From the NCBI RefSeq assembly GCF_014851815.1, contig NZ_JACVAJ010000001.1, positions 806,001-870,000 of the forward strand: a stretch of DNA of 64,000 bases. The letters are read 5' to 3'. Below the pieces are notes generated by a model, which saw only the letters and a program-made list of their open reading frames with translations, was not told the origin of the DNA and did no database searches. This DNA comes from Pseudoxanthomonas sp. PXM01. GTDB lineage: Bacteria; Pseudomonadota; Gammaproteobacteria; Xanthomonadales; Xanthomonadaceae. This document shows positions 35,356 to 44,530 of this stretch, one piece after another. The first letter of the stretch is position 1. Each line of letters starts with the position of its first letter. Made by a program: the position numbers and the translations under genes.

Positions 35356-35972
35356 GAGCGGGCGCGCTCCCGGGTTGTACTGTCCACGTCCAGCAGGGGA
35401 CGCAGTTGTTCGTCGATCGCTTCGCGCGCCCGGAAGATGCGGGAACGCACGGTGCCGATCGGGCAGTCCATCTTCTGCGCGATCTCCTCATAGCTGAGGC
35501 CATCGACCTCGCGCAGGGTGATCGCGGTCCGCAGTTCTTCCGGCAGACCGTCCACCGCTTTCATCACCGTCGCCTCCATCTCCTGGCGCATCAGTTCGCG
35601 CTCGGGGGTGTCGGTGTCGCGCAGCCGCGTGCCGATGTCGTACTGCTCGGCGTCGGCGGCATCCACGTCCGCGGTGGGCGGGCGACGGTTGTGCGCGACC
35701 AGGTGGTTCTTGGCGGTATTCACGGCGATGCGGTGCAGCCACGTATAGAACTGGGAATCGCCCCGGAAATTTCCCAGCGCGCGGTATGCGCGCAGAAAGG
35801 TCTCCTGGGCCACGTCCTGGCACTCGCTCCAGTCATGGATGTAACGCCCGATCAGCGCCACCACGCGATGCTGGTACTTGCGCACCAGCAGATCGAAGGC
35901 CGCGCTGTCGCCGCGTTGCACGCGCCTGACCAGCTCGAGGTCCAGCTCCTGGGTTGGATCTACTTCGGCCAT
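35352..35972 (-). CDS. rpoE: RNA polymerase sigma factor RpoE (sigma-E)
   Basis: 206 aa envelope-stress sigma factor. Region 2 is ECQDVAQETFLRAYRALGNF with FYTWLHRIAVNTAKNHLV; region 4 is LSYEEIAQKMDCPIGTVRSR. The ATG giving MAEVDPTQELD is the family-length start; an upstream in-frame ATG would run back through the predicted promoter. The promoter about 40 nt upstream fits recognition by sigma-E itself. Confidence 0.95.
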   Translation of the reverse strand: MAEVDPTQELDLELVRRVQRGDSAAFDLLVRKYQHRVVALIGRYIHDWSECQDVAQETFLRAYRALGNFRGDSQFYTWLHRIAVNTAKNHLVAHNRRPPTADVDAADAEQYDIGTRLRDTDTPERELMRQEMEATVMKAVDGLPEELRTAITLREVDGLSYEEIAQKMDCPIGTVRSRIFRAREAIDEQLRPLLDVDSTTRERARS

Positions 35973-36014
35973 GCCGCGCCGCACTCCTGTCGGCTCGGCG
36001 TTGGCCGGGCCCTG

Positions 36015-36039
36015 TGACCGCGCTAGCGGAGGAAAGTTC
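36015..36039 (-). promoter_or_regulatory. Predicted sigma-E-type promoter of rpoE
   Basis: On the minus strand, GAACTT and GTCA are separated by 15 nt, close to the E. coli sigma-E consensus (GGAACTT and GTC with about 16 nt). It ends 42 nt before the rpoE ATG. It suggests positive autoregulation of the operon. Confidence 0.6.
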
Positions 36040-36212
36040 AACGCCTTGTCCAAACCGTTGCCCTATCAAGAATTTAACCGGAGCAGCGGGACCATCCCCC
36101 TGCCGCCGGTCACGCCCGAGACGACGTTCCCTGGGATATGTGGATTTGACGGGGATGAAACAACCTCGGGATGATAGCGGCCTTCTCCATACGTGAACGG
36201 ATGGTCTCCTGC

Positions 36213-38276
36213 ATGGCCACGAACTTCGATGGGCTGCGATTCAGTCACTGGCAGACCGAGTTGCGTGACGACGGCATCGTCGTGCTCGCCTTCGACCGAC
36301 AGGGCGCCAGCGTCAATGCGTTCTCCCAGGACGTACTGATCGAACTGGCCGCCATCATCGAACGCCTGGCCATCGATCCGCCGAAGGGCGTGGTGCTGCG
36401 CTCGGCCAAGACCAGCGGTTTTATTGCCGGCGCCGACCTGAAGGAGTTCCAGGAGTTCGACCGCAAGGGCACCGTCAACGACGCCATCCGTCGTGGCCAG
36501 GCGGTGTTCCAGAAACTGGCGGAACTGCCCTGCCCCACGGTCTCCGCCATCCACGGCTTCTGCATGGGCGGCGGCACCGAGATTTCCCTGGCTTGCGACT
36601 ACCGCGTCGCCAGCAGCGACCCGTCCACCCGCATCGGCCTGCCCGAAGTGAAGCTGGGCATCTTCCCGGGCTGGGGTGGCAGCGCGCGCCTGCCGCGCCT
36701 GGTCGGCTCGCCGAAGGCGATGGACATGATGCTCACCGGTCGCACGCTGTCGGCCAGTTCGGCCAAGGCGATGGGGCTGGTCGACAAGATCGCCGAGCCG
36801 GCGGTGCTGGTCGATGCCGCCGTCGCGCTGATCGGTTCGCGTCCGCCGCGTCCGTTCAAGCAGCGCTTCACCGGCTGGCTCAGCAACAGCTGGCTGGCGC
36901 GGCAGATCCTTGCGCCGCAGATGACTAAGCAGGTCGCGCGCAAGGCACCGAAGGCGCACTACCCCGCGCCTTACGCCCTCATCAACGTCTGGAAGACCGC
37001 TGGCGGCAAGGGCATCCAGGGCCGTCTGGATGCCGAACGCAAGGCGGTGGTGAAACTCGCCGGCACGCCGACCGCGCGCAACCTGATCCGCATTTTCTTC
37101 CTGACCGAGCGCCTGAAGGGCCTCGGTGGCAAGGACCACGGCATCGCCAACGTGCATGTCGTTGGCGCCGGCGTGATGGGGGGCGACATCGCCGCGTGGT
37201 CCGCCTACAAGGGCTTCAACGTCACCCTGCAGGACCGGGAGCAGCGCTTCATCGACGGCGCCCTGTCGCGCGCGCAGGAACTGTTCGCCAAAAAGGTGAA
37301 GGACGAGAGCAAGCGTCCCGCCGTGGCCGCGCGCCTGAAAGGCGACCTTGCCGGCGACGGCGTGCCGCAGGCCGATCTGGTGATTGAGGCGATCATCGAG
37401 AACCCGGACGCCAAGCGCGATCTGTACCAGACCGTCGAGCCGCGCCTGAAGCCCGATGCGCTGCTGACCACCAACACCTCGTCGATCCCGCTGACCGAAC
37501 TGCGCGAACACATCCAGCGTCCGGCACAGTTCGCCGGCCTGCACTACTTCAACCCGGTCGCGCTGATGCCGCTGGTGGAAATCGTCCAGCACGATGCGCT
37601 GGACGATGCCAACGTCAAGCGCCTGGCTGCCTTCTGCAAGGCGCTGGACAAGTTCCCGGTGCCGGTCGCCGGCACGCCGGGCTTCCTGGTCAATCGCGTG
37701 CTGTTTCCGTACATGCTGGAAGCGGCCACCGCGTATGCCGAAGGCATCCCCGGCCCGGTGATCGACAAGGCGGCGGTGAAGTTCGGTATGCCGATGGGCC
37801 CGATCGAGCTGATCGACACCGTCGGCCTGGACGTCGCACAAGGCGTCGGCGCAGAACTGTCGCCGTTCCTCGGCCTGACGCTGCCCGCGGCGCTCGCCAC
37901 GGTGGAACCCGGCAAGCGCGGCAAGAAGGACGGCCAGGGCCTGTACAAGTGGGAGAACGGCAAGCCGGTGAAGCCGCAGGTGCCGTCCGACTACAAGGCG
38001 CCGGACGACCTGGAAGACCGCCTGATCCTGCCGCTGCTCAACGAAGCCGTCGCCTGCCTGCACGATGGCGTGGTCGCCGACAGCGACCTGCTGGATGCCG
38101 GCGTGATCTTCGGCACCGGCTTCGCCCCGTTCCGCGGCGGTCCGATCGAACACGTCAAGGCCGTCGGCCCCGACGCGTTGCTGGAAAAACTCAAGGCGCT
38201 GCAGGCGCGTCACGGCGACCGCTTCGCCCCGCGTCCGGGCTGGGACAACCCGGTGCTGCGCCAACCGACGGTGTGA
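36213..38276 (+). CDS. Fused enoyl-CoA hydratase / 3-hydroxyacyl-CoA dehydrogenase
   Basis: 687 aa beta-oxidation enzyme of the FadB/FadJ type. The N-terminal crotonase domain has FIAGADLKEF and HGFCMGGGTEISLACDYR. The NAD-binding domain has VHVVGAGVMGGDIAAWSA and the C-terminal domain has the LHYFNPVALMPLVE and GFLVNRVLFPYM segments. It hydrates trans-2-enoyl-CoA and oxidises the product to 3-ketoacyl-CoA. No thiolase gene (fadA/fadI) follows, so the partner is elsewhere. An upstream in-frame start exists; the ATG giving MATNFDGLRF is chosen for family length. It is divergent from rpoE. Confidence 0.92.
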   Translation: MATNFDGLRFSHWQTELRDDGIVVLAFDRQGASVNAFSQDVLIELAAIIERLAIDPPKGVVLRSAKTSGFIAGADLKEFQEFDRKGTVNDAIRRGQAVFQKLAELPCPTVSAIHGFCMGGGTEISLACDYRVASSDPSTRIGLPEVKLGIFPGWGGSARLPRLVGSPKAMDMMLTGRTLSASSAKAMGLVDKIAEPAVLVDAAVALIGSRPPRPFKQRFTGWLSNSWLARQILAPQMTKQVARKAPKAHYPAPYALINVWKTAGGKGIQGRLDAERKAVVKLAGTPTARNLIRIFFLTERLKGLGGKDHGIANVHVVGAGVMGGDIAAWSAYKGFNVTLQDREQRFIDGALSRAQELFAKKVKDESKRPAVAARLKGDLAGDGVPQADLVIEAIIENPDAKRDLYQTVEPRLKPDALLTTNTSSIPLTELREHIQRPAQFAGLHYFNPVALMPLVEIVQHDALDDANVKRLAAFCKALDKFPVPVAGTPGFLVNRVLFPYMLEAATAYAEGIPGPVIDKAAVKFGMPMGPIELIDTVGLDVAQGVGAELSPFLGLTLPAALATVEPGKRGKKDGQGLYKWENGKPVKPQVPSDYKAPDDLEDRLILPLLNEAVACLHDGVVADSDLLDAGVIFGTGFAPFRGGPIEHVKAVGPDALLEKLKALQARHGDRFAPRPGWDNPVLRQPTV

Positions 38277-38291
38277 CCTGCCGCCGGGCGG

Positions 38292-39983
38292 TTACAGGCG
38301 TGACGCCGACAGGGTGATGTCGGCGTTGCGCCACGCCGCGGCGAACTGCCGCTCCGCGTCCGTGGCCTCGCGCGTCTTCTGCTGGGCCTCGAGGCTCCGT
38401 GCCAGGCCATACAGCGACCAGCCGTTGCCGGGGTTGCGCTTCAGTTCCTCGCGGTAGACCTGTTCGGCGTCGCCCGCGCGCCCTGCCGCCAGCAGGATGG
38501 CGCCTAGCGAGTGGCGGACCGGCGCATGCCAGCCCGGCGGCTCGTCGTACGGAATGCCGTCTTCGATCTTTACCGCTTCGCGCAGGGCTGCGATCGCCGC
38601 CTCGTGGTCGCCGCGCGCAGACGCGAGTTCCGCCGTGACGGTGCGCTCGGCGATCTTCGCCGCGTGCGTGAGCGGATACCGGTCCCACACCATCAACGTG
38701 TCCATCTTCGGATCGGCGGCGATCGGCCGCAGGGCCGCCAGGTGGCGTTCGGCGTCATCGAGCCGGGACTGGCGGATCGCCGCCATGCCCTGCGCGTAAT
38801 GCCAGATCGCGGTGACGTAAGGGAGATCTTCGGCCGGGTTCTTGCCGGCGACGATCTCGTCCCAGCGACCGAACCGCACGCGCTCGAACCACGGCGTCAT
38901 CCAGTAGTGCTGCAGGCCGGCGAAGCCGGGCTGGCGCATCAGGTCCGGCAGGTCGGTACGCTCGGCGGTCTTGCGCGCAGCGTCGCGCGCCAGCGCGCCG
39001 CTGCCCTCCATGCTGGCGGCGAACCACAGGAAGTGGTGGTTGTGAGGCACATAGCCCAGCGGATACACACCCTGCGTATTGCCGCGACAGACAGCGAGAT
39101 AGGCATCGTCGGCCTCGACTGCGCGCTGATTGGCGATCACCGCGTCATGCCAGCGCCCCACCCGCGCATAGATATGCGCCGGCATGTGGACCAGGTGGCC
39201 CGATCCGGGAATCAGCTCGCGCAACCGGTCCGCGGCCGCGGCACCGCGCTCGGGGGCCGCCGAGGCTTCGACAGCATGGACATACAGGTGCAGCGCGCCG
39301 GCGTGGTCCGGATGCCGCGCCATCACCGATTCCAGCACCGACACGATATCCGCCGTGTGGCCCTTGGGACGCAGGTCGGCGTCGTAGTAGTCCCACGGTT
39401 GCAGGTCCATCATCGCTTCGGCGTGCAGGACCGCGGCATCGGGATCCTCGGGCAATTGCCGCACCAGCGCACGTGTCGCTTCCGCGTAGGCTTCATCGAG
39501 CGCGCGACGGTTCTCCGGAGGCCGCTCCGCATACCGCGCCGACAGCGCGGTAATGAATGCCTGCTCGCGTGCCGTCGCCTTCGGCGCCAAGGTGCGCGCA
39601 CGCTGGAGGCGTTGCCAGGCGTCCGCGTTGTCTGCCGGGTCCATCCCCGCGTTCACGTGCGGTCCCAGCACCAGCGACGCGCCCCACCAGCACATCGCGC
39701 ACTCGGGATCGAGCTCGGTCGCTTTCAGGAACGACCGCTCCGCCGCGTCGTGGTTGAAGCCGTACGCCAGCATCAGCCCCTGGTCGAACCAGCGCTGCAC
39801 TTCGGGATGTTTCGAGGTCACCGGGAAGCGGTAGTCGCCAAGACCCTCGAGCAGATGCGCGCCGACCAGTGCCATCTCCGGCGGAGAGACGGCCGCTTCG
39901 GCGGGTGCTGCAGGTTGCCTGCATCCGACGCAGGCGAGCGCCGCGATGCCGAGCGACAAGGCCGCAAGGTGCCGGATGCCCAT
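38292..39983 (-). CDS. TPR-repeat lipoprotein of unknown function
   Basis: 563 aa. A lipoprotein signal (LAALSLGIAALACVGC, Cys21) precedes tetratricopeptide-like helices: one block near the N terminus (FDQGLMLAYGFNHDAAERSF, about 66-85) and one near the C terminus (about 470-540). The middle has WWGASLVLGPHVNAGMDP, LHLYVHAVE and HMPAHIYARVGRW, which recur in a family of hypothetical bacterial TPR proteins. No enzymatic domain is recognised. It converges with the FadB-type gene, 15 nt apart. Confidence 0.85.
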   Translation of the reverse strand: MGIRHLAALSLGIAALACVGCRQPAAPAEAAVSPPEMALVGAHLLEGLGDYRFPVTSKHPEVQRWFDQGLMLAYGFNHDAAERSFLKATELDPECAMCWWGASLVLGPHVNAGMDPADNADAWQRLQRARTLAPKATAREQAFITALSARYAERPPENRRALDEAYAEATRALVRQLPEDPDAAVLHAEAMMDLQPWDYYDADLRPKGHTADIVSVLESVMARHPDHAGALHLYVHAVEASAAPERGAAAADRLRELIPGSGHLVHMPAHIYARVGRWHDAVIANQRAVEADDAYLAVCRGNTQGVYPLGYVPHNHHFLWFAASMEGSGALARDAARKTAERTDLPDLMRQPGFAGLQHYWMTPWFERVRFGRWDEIVAGKNPAEDLPYVTAIWHYAQGMAAIRQSRLDDAERHLAALRPIAADPKMDTLMVWDRYPLTHAAKIAERTVTAELASARGDHEAAIAALREAVKIEDGIPYDEPPGWHAPVRHSLGAILLAAGRAGDAEQVYREELKRNPGNGWSLYGLARSLEAQQKTREATDAERQFAAAWRNADITLSASRL

Positions 39984-40062
39984 GACGATCTCCCGGTGAG
40001 GACATCCCCGCCAACGCGGCGGTGCATGCGCAGCGGCCTACCGCCGGTCGGCGCTGCCGGCG

Positions 40063-40596
40063 TCAGTCGGCCGGCAGCGCCTGCGTCATCACCCAGTCGT
40101 CCTTGGGGTCGTCGCCGACGCGGAACACCGAACGGCCGACGATCTGGAAGCCGTGCTTGCGGTAGAAGCGGATCGCCTGTTCCGACTCCTGCCAGACGTT
40201 GAGCCACACCGAGCGCGAATGGCGCAGCCGCGCCGCCGCCAGCAGGTGGGTCACCAGCAGCGCCGCGATCCCCTTGCCGTGGAAGGCGGCGTCCAGGTAG
40301 ATGCGACCCAGTTCCACCGCCGGCCGCAACGTCACCTCCGCCGGCGCCACGGTGCCCCAGCGCAGCTGCGCGAAGCCGGCCCAGGCGCCGTCCTGTTCGA
40401 CGATCAGCGTCAGCGTGTCGGGGTCGCGGATCTCCTGCGCCTGCCGCGCCGGCGTGTAGACCTGGTCGAGAAAGGTGGCTACGTTCCCGGGCGTGCTGCA
40501 GTGGCCGTTGGCCGCCACGAAGGTGCGGCGCATCAGGTCGGACAGGGCGGCCGCCTCGGACAGGCGGGCGGGACGGATCGTGGTGCCGGAATTCAT
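40063..40596 (-). CDS. GNAT-family N-acetyltransferase
   Basis: 177 aa acetyl-CoA-dependent acetyltransferase. The GNAT core is seen in ELGRIYLDAAFHGKGIAALL (acetyl-CoA-binding region, about 92-111) and in SVWLNVWQESEQAIRFYRKH with GFQIVGRS. The acceptor is unknown. The ATG giving MNSGTTIRP is chosen; a further in-frame start adds 12 residues before the fold. It stands alone, 79 nt from the TPR lipoprotein start. Confidence 0.88.
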   Translation of the reverse strand: MNSGTTIRPARLSEAAALSDLMRRTFVAANGHCSTPGNVATFLDQVYTPARQAQEIRDPDTLTLIVEQDGAWAGFAQLRWGTVAPAEVTLRPAVELGRIYLDAAFHGKGIAALLVTHLLAAARLRHSRSVWLNVWQESEQAIRFYRKHGFQIVGRSVFRVGDDPKDDWVMTQALPAD

Positions 40597-40692
40597 GCGG
40601 AAGTCGAGGAGGCTGGTCTGCTTTTCACACACAACGCAACGCGCGCCGTGCGCAGGTCAGCCACCCGCTCAGCGTGAGATGAGCCGGACGGC

Positions 40693-40947
40693 TCAGCGGC
40701 GCATGAACACCTCCGGCGGCGCCCGCACCGGACTGCGATCAGCGGCTACGTCGCCCCGCACCCCGAGTTGCGCGGAGAAATCGGAGAGCCTCGCCCATAC
40801 ATAAGGCTGCAGGTCATCGGGCGCAGGGTCGTACACCTGTCGCCACAGCGCGTCCATGAACACGTGCGGGTCTTCACGCAGCGCTCCGTGTTCGATTCGC
40901 TGTCCCGCGGCGGCCAGGACGGCCCGGATGTCGGCCAAGGAGTCCAT
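40693..40947 (-). CDS. Small protein of unknown function
   Basis: 84 aa, soluble-looking, no signal peptide or membrane helix. It begins MDSLADIRAVLAAAG and contains a Trp/Tyr/Pro-rich middle (DALWRQVYDPAPDDLQPYVW). I do not recognise it. It could be chance in G+C-rich DNA, but the ordinary amino-acid mix and absence of any better overlapping frame support it as real. Confidence 0.5.
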   Translation of the reverse strand: MDSLADIRAVLAAAGQRIEHGALREDPHVFMDALWRQVYDPAPDDLQPYVWARLSDFSAQLGVRGDVAADRSPVRAPPEVFMRR

Positions 40948-41121
40948 GGAACGAGCCTAAGCCGCGCACATGCCCGATGTATGACATCGCGCAGGGATTT
41001 CCGACGGCCGGTCCATTTCTGTGAATCCCGTTACGGATGGAGGCCGGCAACGCCCGGCAGCCCATCCACCTACACGTGTGAATGCCGCGCTGCGCCAGCC
41101 TCGCACGCCCGTTCATCCCGT

Positions 41122-42000
41122 TCACTGCGGCAGCGCCGCCTGCCCTGTTCCAAGAAACAGCCACAACATCGCGCGTCGGTAGCTTTCGCCGATCGTGGCC
41201 GCGTGGGTGCCGTCCTGCAGCGTCAGCAACGTGACCTGCCACGGGGCGTGCGACGACGGCGCGCTCCAGTGCGTCGTCCAGTCGCGGGCGATGCGCTGGC
41301 GCTCCACGGTGTCGCGTGTACCGCTGGCGACCGCCACGCGCAGGTCCGTACGTGCGTGCGACCGTGGGGGAACGAACAACTGCTCGCGTGCCGGCCCCGG
41401 CGACGGATTGCTGGCGATGCGTCCCCAGAACAGGTCGGGATCCTGCACTGCGGACCACAGCACGAAATAGCCCGCGCGCGACTGCCCGACCAGCACGCGC
41501 CGCTGCGGATCCGCCGCATAACGCCGCTCGACCTCCGGCACCACCTGTCCGCGCAGGAAGGCGAGGAAGCCCGGCGCCCCGCCCTGCCCGGCGGCGGCGT
41601 CGCTGCCCGGCGCGGTGAAATCGATGTGGCGCTTGTTGATGGCCGGGTCGAAACCGCCATAGGCGATGCCGACGATGATCGCTTCCGGCAGGTGCTCGTC
41701 GTAGTGCAGGAACAGATGCGTCGGCGCCAGCAGCGGGAACAGGCTGTCGCCGTCCAGCACGTACACCACCGGATAACGCGTGGCGGCCGTCGCGTCGTAG
41801 CCCTCGGGATAGCGCACGTAGAGATGGTGCACGCGGCCGGAGCGGCGGTCGGTCAGGGGGAAGTAATCGCCCTTCAATGCCGGCAGATATTCCAGGGAAG
41901 CGGCACCTTCGTCCTTCTGGGCGTCGGGTGACTGCGCCGTCGCCGGCATCGTCGCCGTAACCAGCAGCCAGGCGAGCAAGAGGGTCGTGCAGCGCATCAT
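41122..42000 (-). CDS. Exported alpha/beta-hydrolase, esterase type
   Basis: 292 aa. A signal peptide (TLLLAWLLVTATMPATAQ) is followed by an alpha/beta-hydrolase fold of the Fes/esterase-D type: PVVYVLDGDSLF, EAIIVGIAYGG and nucleophile elbow GQSRAG. This family includes siderophore and sugar-ester esterases as well as unassigned ones. The elbow has Ala-Gly instead of the common Gly-Gly. The first of two adjacent ATGs is used. It is divergent from the topoisomerase pair. Confidence 0.85.
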   Translation of the reverse strand: MMRCTTLLLAWLLVTATMPATAQSPDAQKDEGAASLEYLPALKGDYFPLTDRRSGRVHHLYVRYPEGYDATAATRYPVVYVLDGDSLFPLLAPTHLFLHYDEHLPEAIIVGIAYGGFDPAINKRHIDFTAPGSDAAAGQGGAPGFLAFLRGQVVPEVERRYAADPQRRVLVGQSRAGYFVLWSAVQDPDLFWGRIASNPSPGPAREQLFVPPRSHARTDLRVAVASGTRDTVERQRIARDWTTHWSAPSSHAPWQVTLLTLQDGTHAATIGESYRRAMLWLFLGTGQAALPQ

Positions 42001-42115
42001 GCGGCGTCTCCTTGACTGAACGTTGCCCTGCCGTTCGGCCACGGCTTCACGAGGGCATGATCGAGGGCATCTTAAGGTCGAACGCATCACCGGACCGCGT
42101 GATGCGAGGAAGAAG

Positions 42116-42406
42116 ATGACGACGATCAGACTGCGGGCCACCGGCGCGAGCACCGGCTTCGATGCCCTGATGGCAGCGCTGGAAGGAGTCGACGGTGTGG
42201 AACGCGTGGAGGAACTGGCGGACCTGATGCCCCACATGGACGACGACGACTCCAGCTCGGCCGGATTGCCGGACGATATCGGCGCCAGCGATGTGCACGC
42301 GCTGGAGATCGAGGTCGCCTCGCCCTACGCCGATACGGTGCGCGCCACCGCCGACGATGTCGGCGCACGCTACGGGCTGGTGCTCGAGTACGTCGACGAT
42401 TTCTGA
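42116..42406 (+). CDS. Small acidic protein upstream of topoisomerase IB
   Basis: 96 aa, very acidic (PHMDDDDSSSAG, about 39-50; LEYVDDF at the end), starting MTTIRLRATG. Secondary structure looks like an alpha/beta fold with two ferredoxin-like halves. The family is unknown to me. GAGGAAGAAG lies just before the ATG. Only 6 nt separate it from topoisomerase IB, so co-expression is almost certain. Confidence 0.75.
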   Translation: MTTIRLRATGASTGFDALMAALEGVDGVERVEELADLMPHMDDDDSSSAGLPDDIGASDVHALEIEVASPYADTVRATADDVGARYGLVLEYVDDF

Positions 42407-42412
42407 GCCGCC

Positions 42413-43408
42413 TTGGCCGGCCTCCACTACACCTCCGATGTGATGCCCGGCCTGCGCCGCCAGCGCCACGGGCGCGGCTTCGCCTACCGCGATGTACGCG
42501 GGCGCAGCGTGCGGGATGCCGCCACGCTGGCGCGCATCCGGCAACTCGCCATCCCGCCGGCCTATACCGACGTCTGGATCTGCGCCGATGCGCGCGGCCA
42601 TCTGCAGGCCACCGGCCGCGACGCGCGGGGCCGCAAGCAGTACCGCTACCACGCGGCCTGGCAGGCGGAACGGGGGGCACGCAAATACGATCGCCTGATC
42701 GCGTTCGCCGAAGCGCTGCCGAGGCTGCGCCGCCAGGTGCGTGCCGATCTCGCCTTGCCCGGCTTTCCACGACAGAAGGTGGTGGCGCTGGTCGTCGCCC
42801 TTCTCGGGCATACCCTCCTGCGCGTCGGCAACGCCAGCTATCAGAAAGAAAACGGCTCGTACGGACTCACCACGTTGCGCAACGTGCATGCGCACTTCGT
42901 CGCTACCGGCGAGGTGCGCTTCGCGTTCCGCGGCAAGGGAGGCAAGCCCCTGGAATCCCGCGTCAGCGACGCGCGGCTGGTCAAGCTCGTGCGCCAGTGC
43001 CGGCAGCTCCCCGGGCAGGCCCTGTTCCAGTACCGCGAACAGGGCAAGGTGCAGCGCATCACGTCCGGCGACGTCAACGACTACCTGCAGGCGCAGTTGC
43101 GGGGACCGTACACCGCCAAGGATTTCCGCACGCTGGGTGCCACGCTTTTCGCGTTCCGCATGCTTGCCGCCATTCCTCCGCCGGCCGGCGGCGACGCGCC
43201 ATCATCGCAGGTGCGGCAGGCCGTCCTGCGTGGCGCCGCAGACCTGCTGGGCAACACCCCGCGCATCTGCGAGAAGAACTACGTGGATCCGCGTGTCTTC
43301 ACGGGATGGGAAGCCGGCCAGCTCCAGCGCGCCGCACGCCATGCCAGCGGTCCGCGCCAGTGGGAAACCGCCGCGATCCGCTTCCTGCGGCGCGCGCAGC
43401 GTGGCTAA
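42413..43408 (+). CDS. DNA topoisomerase IB (poxvirus/bacterial type)
   Basis: 331 aa type IB topoisomerase that relaxes supercoils through a 3'-phosphotyrosine intermediate. Catalytic residues are Arg in LLRVGNASY, Lys in FRGKGGK, Arg in KDFRTLG and nucleophile Tyr290 in ICEKNYVDP. Asn in LGNTP stands nine residues before the tyrosine, where poxvirus enzymes have His, as known for bacterial members such as that of Deinococcus. A TTG start is used. The preceding acidic gene is coupled to it. Confidence 0.93.
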   Translation: MAGLHYTSDVMPGLRRQRHGRGFAYRDVRGRSVRDAATLARIRQLAIPPAYTDVWICADARGHLQATGRDARGRKQYRYHAAWQAERGARKYDRLIAFAEALPRLRRQVRADLALPGFPRQKVVALVVALLGHTLLRVGNASYQKENGSYGLTTLRNVHAHFVATGEVRFAFRGKGGKPLESRVSDARLVKLVRQCRQLPGQALFQYREQGKVQRITSGDVNDYLQAQLRGPYTAKDFRTLGATLFAFRMLAAIPPPAGGDAPSSQVRQAVLRGAADLLGNTPRICEKNYVDPRVFTGWEAGQLQRAARHASGPRQWETAAIRFLRRAQRG

Positions 43409-43480
43409 GCCGGCCATTGCGGAGAGCGTCGGAGCGGCCGCCGAGTAGCTGGCGCAATCTCGAGGCGCCCGCACCATCCT

Positions 43481-43852
43481 TCATTGCGCCAGATAGAAGT
43501 CCATCGGAATCAGCTCGACCGCCCATCCCCCCGCTTCGCCCAGCGTGGCCGCAGGATGCAGGGACGCGATGCGCAAGGCCTCCTCCGGATCGTCCGCCTC
43601 GATGATGAACAGGCCACCCACCACTTCCTTCGACTCGGTATAGGGCCCATCGCTGACCTGCGTCCTGCCGTTGCGCGGGCGGAGCGTTCTCCAACCCTCC
43701 AGGTCGCCCAGCGATGCCGCCACCAGCACCTTGCCGGTCGCGCGCATCTTCTCGTCGAGCGCTGGACATTGACTGACCAGCGCCTCGACGTCGTCCGGGC
43801 TCATCGCAGCGAACTTCTCGGGGGTGAAATAGGCGAGACCGAGATACTTCAT
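43481..43852 (-). CDS. YCII/DGPF-domain protein
   Basis: 123 aa YCII-related protein with the DGP(Y/F) segment (VSDGPYTESKEVVGGLFIIE, about 69-88) and the N-terminal MKYLGLAYF. The family has a ferredoxin-like fold and is sometimes linked to sigma factors; no activity is established. AAGGAA lies 7 nt before the ATG. The topoisomerase gene converges on it. Confidence 0.9.
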   Translation of the reverse strand: MKYLGLAYFTPEKFAAMSPDDVEALVSQCPALDEKMRATGKVLVAASLGDLEGWRTLRPRNGRTQVSDGPYTESKEVVGGLFIIEADDPEEALRIASLHPAATLGEAGGWAVELIPMDFYLAQ

Positions 43853-44083
43853 CGGGGTTCCTTGGGTTGGGTGTGCATTGACGACGAGGCGGGCGGCGGG
43901 AAATCGACAGGCTCTGTGTCGAGGGCCGCTGCCGATGATGCCCGCGATCCGTCGGCGAACCGCATCCAATGGCAGAACGCGCTGACCAGGCCGGCATACC
44001 CGTGTCGCGTCGGCGCGGGCAAGACGTGCCTTCGCGGCATTCACGCCGTGCGGTATGGCGCGACACCGTGGCGGTCGTGGACG

Positions 44084-44324
44084 GCCATACCGGTGGGTCT
44101 GAACGGCGATACCAACCGGTATTGCACGACATGACGCGGCTGTTCGATGCCCTTATTGCCTCGCATCGCCGTGCATACCCTCGCCTATGAACCGGGATAC
44201 GACTGGCATCGTCCGGCGATACCAGTGCACATGACGGACGATACCGATCGGTATGACGTGGCATATGCACGAGCATGACGCGACACATTGCCGCGCATGG
44301 GTCGCCACACCACGCCTCATGTCG
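44084..44324. repeat. Degenerate 21-23 bp tandem repeat array
   Basis: About ten consecutive units of 20-24 nt, each opening near GCGATACC (variants GCCATACC, GTGCATACC, GGGATACG, GACGATACC) and most closing in CATGACG or TATGAAC. Unit starts near 44084, 44106, 44171, 44194, 44216, 44237 and 44259 show the period best. Two units contain near- or fully palindromic cores: ATACCAACCGGTAT at 44109 and the perfect ATACCGATCGGTAT at 44241. Isolated matches continue on both sides. Function unknown. Confidence 0.65.
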
Positions 44325-44530
44325 CGCCGCATCCGGTGGTATCACCGCTCGCATGGGTGGACATCGCGCACTACGTGCGCCGGCGGCGGGCGTGACGTGC
44401 AACGCCGACGCTCGGCAGGCCGCCGGGCATCGCCATCGGCACGCCGTTGTTGCCGCCCCCTGTTGGCTGCATAGCAAGGGCAACGTGCGCCCCTTGGACC
44501 GGCATCGCCACTGCGCTGTCGCTGCAGAGT

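Noticed and set aside
36066..38264. 732-codon minus-strand frame opposite the FadB-type gene
   Set aside because: It is the complement of a well-supported beta-oxidation enzyme and shows no domain.
44084..44324. CRISPR array
   Set aside because: Repeats are degenerate, directly adjoining and only 21-23 bp, with no unique spacers, and no cas gene is in the window.
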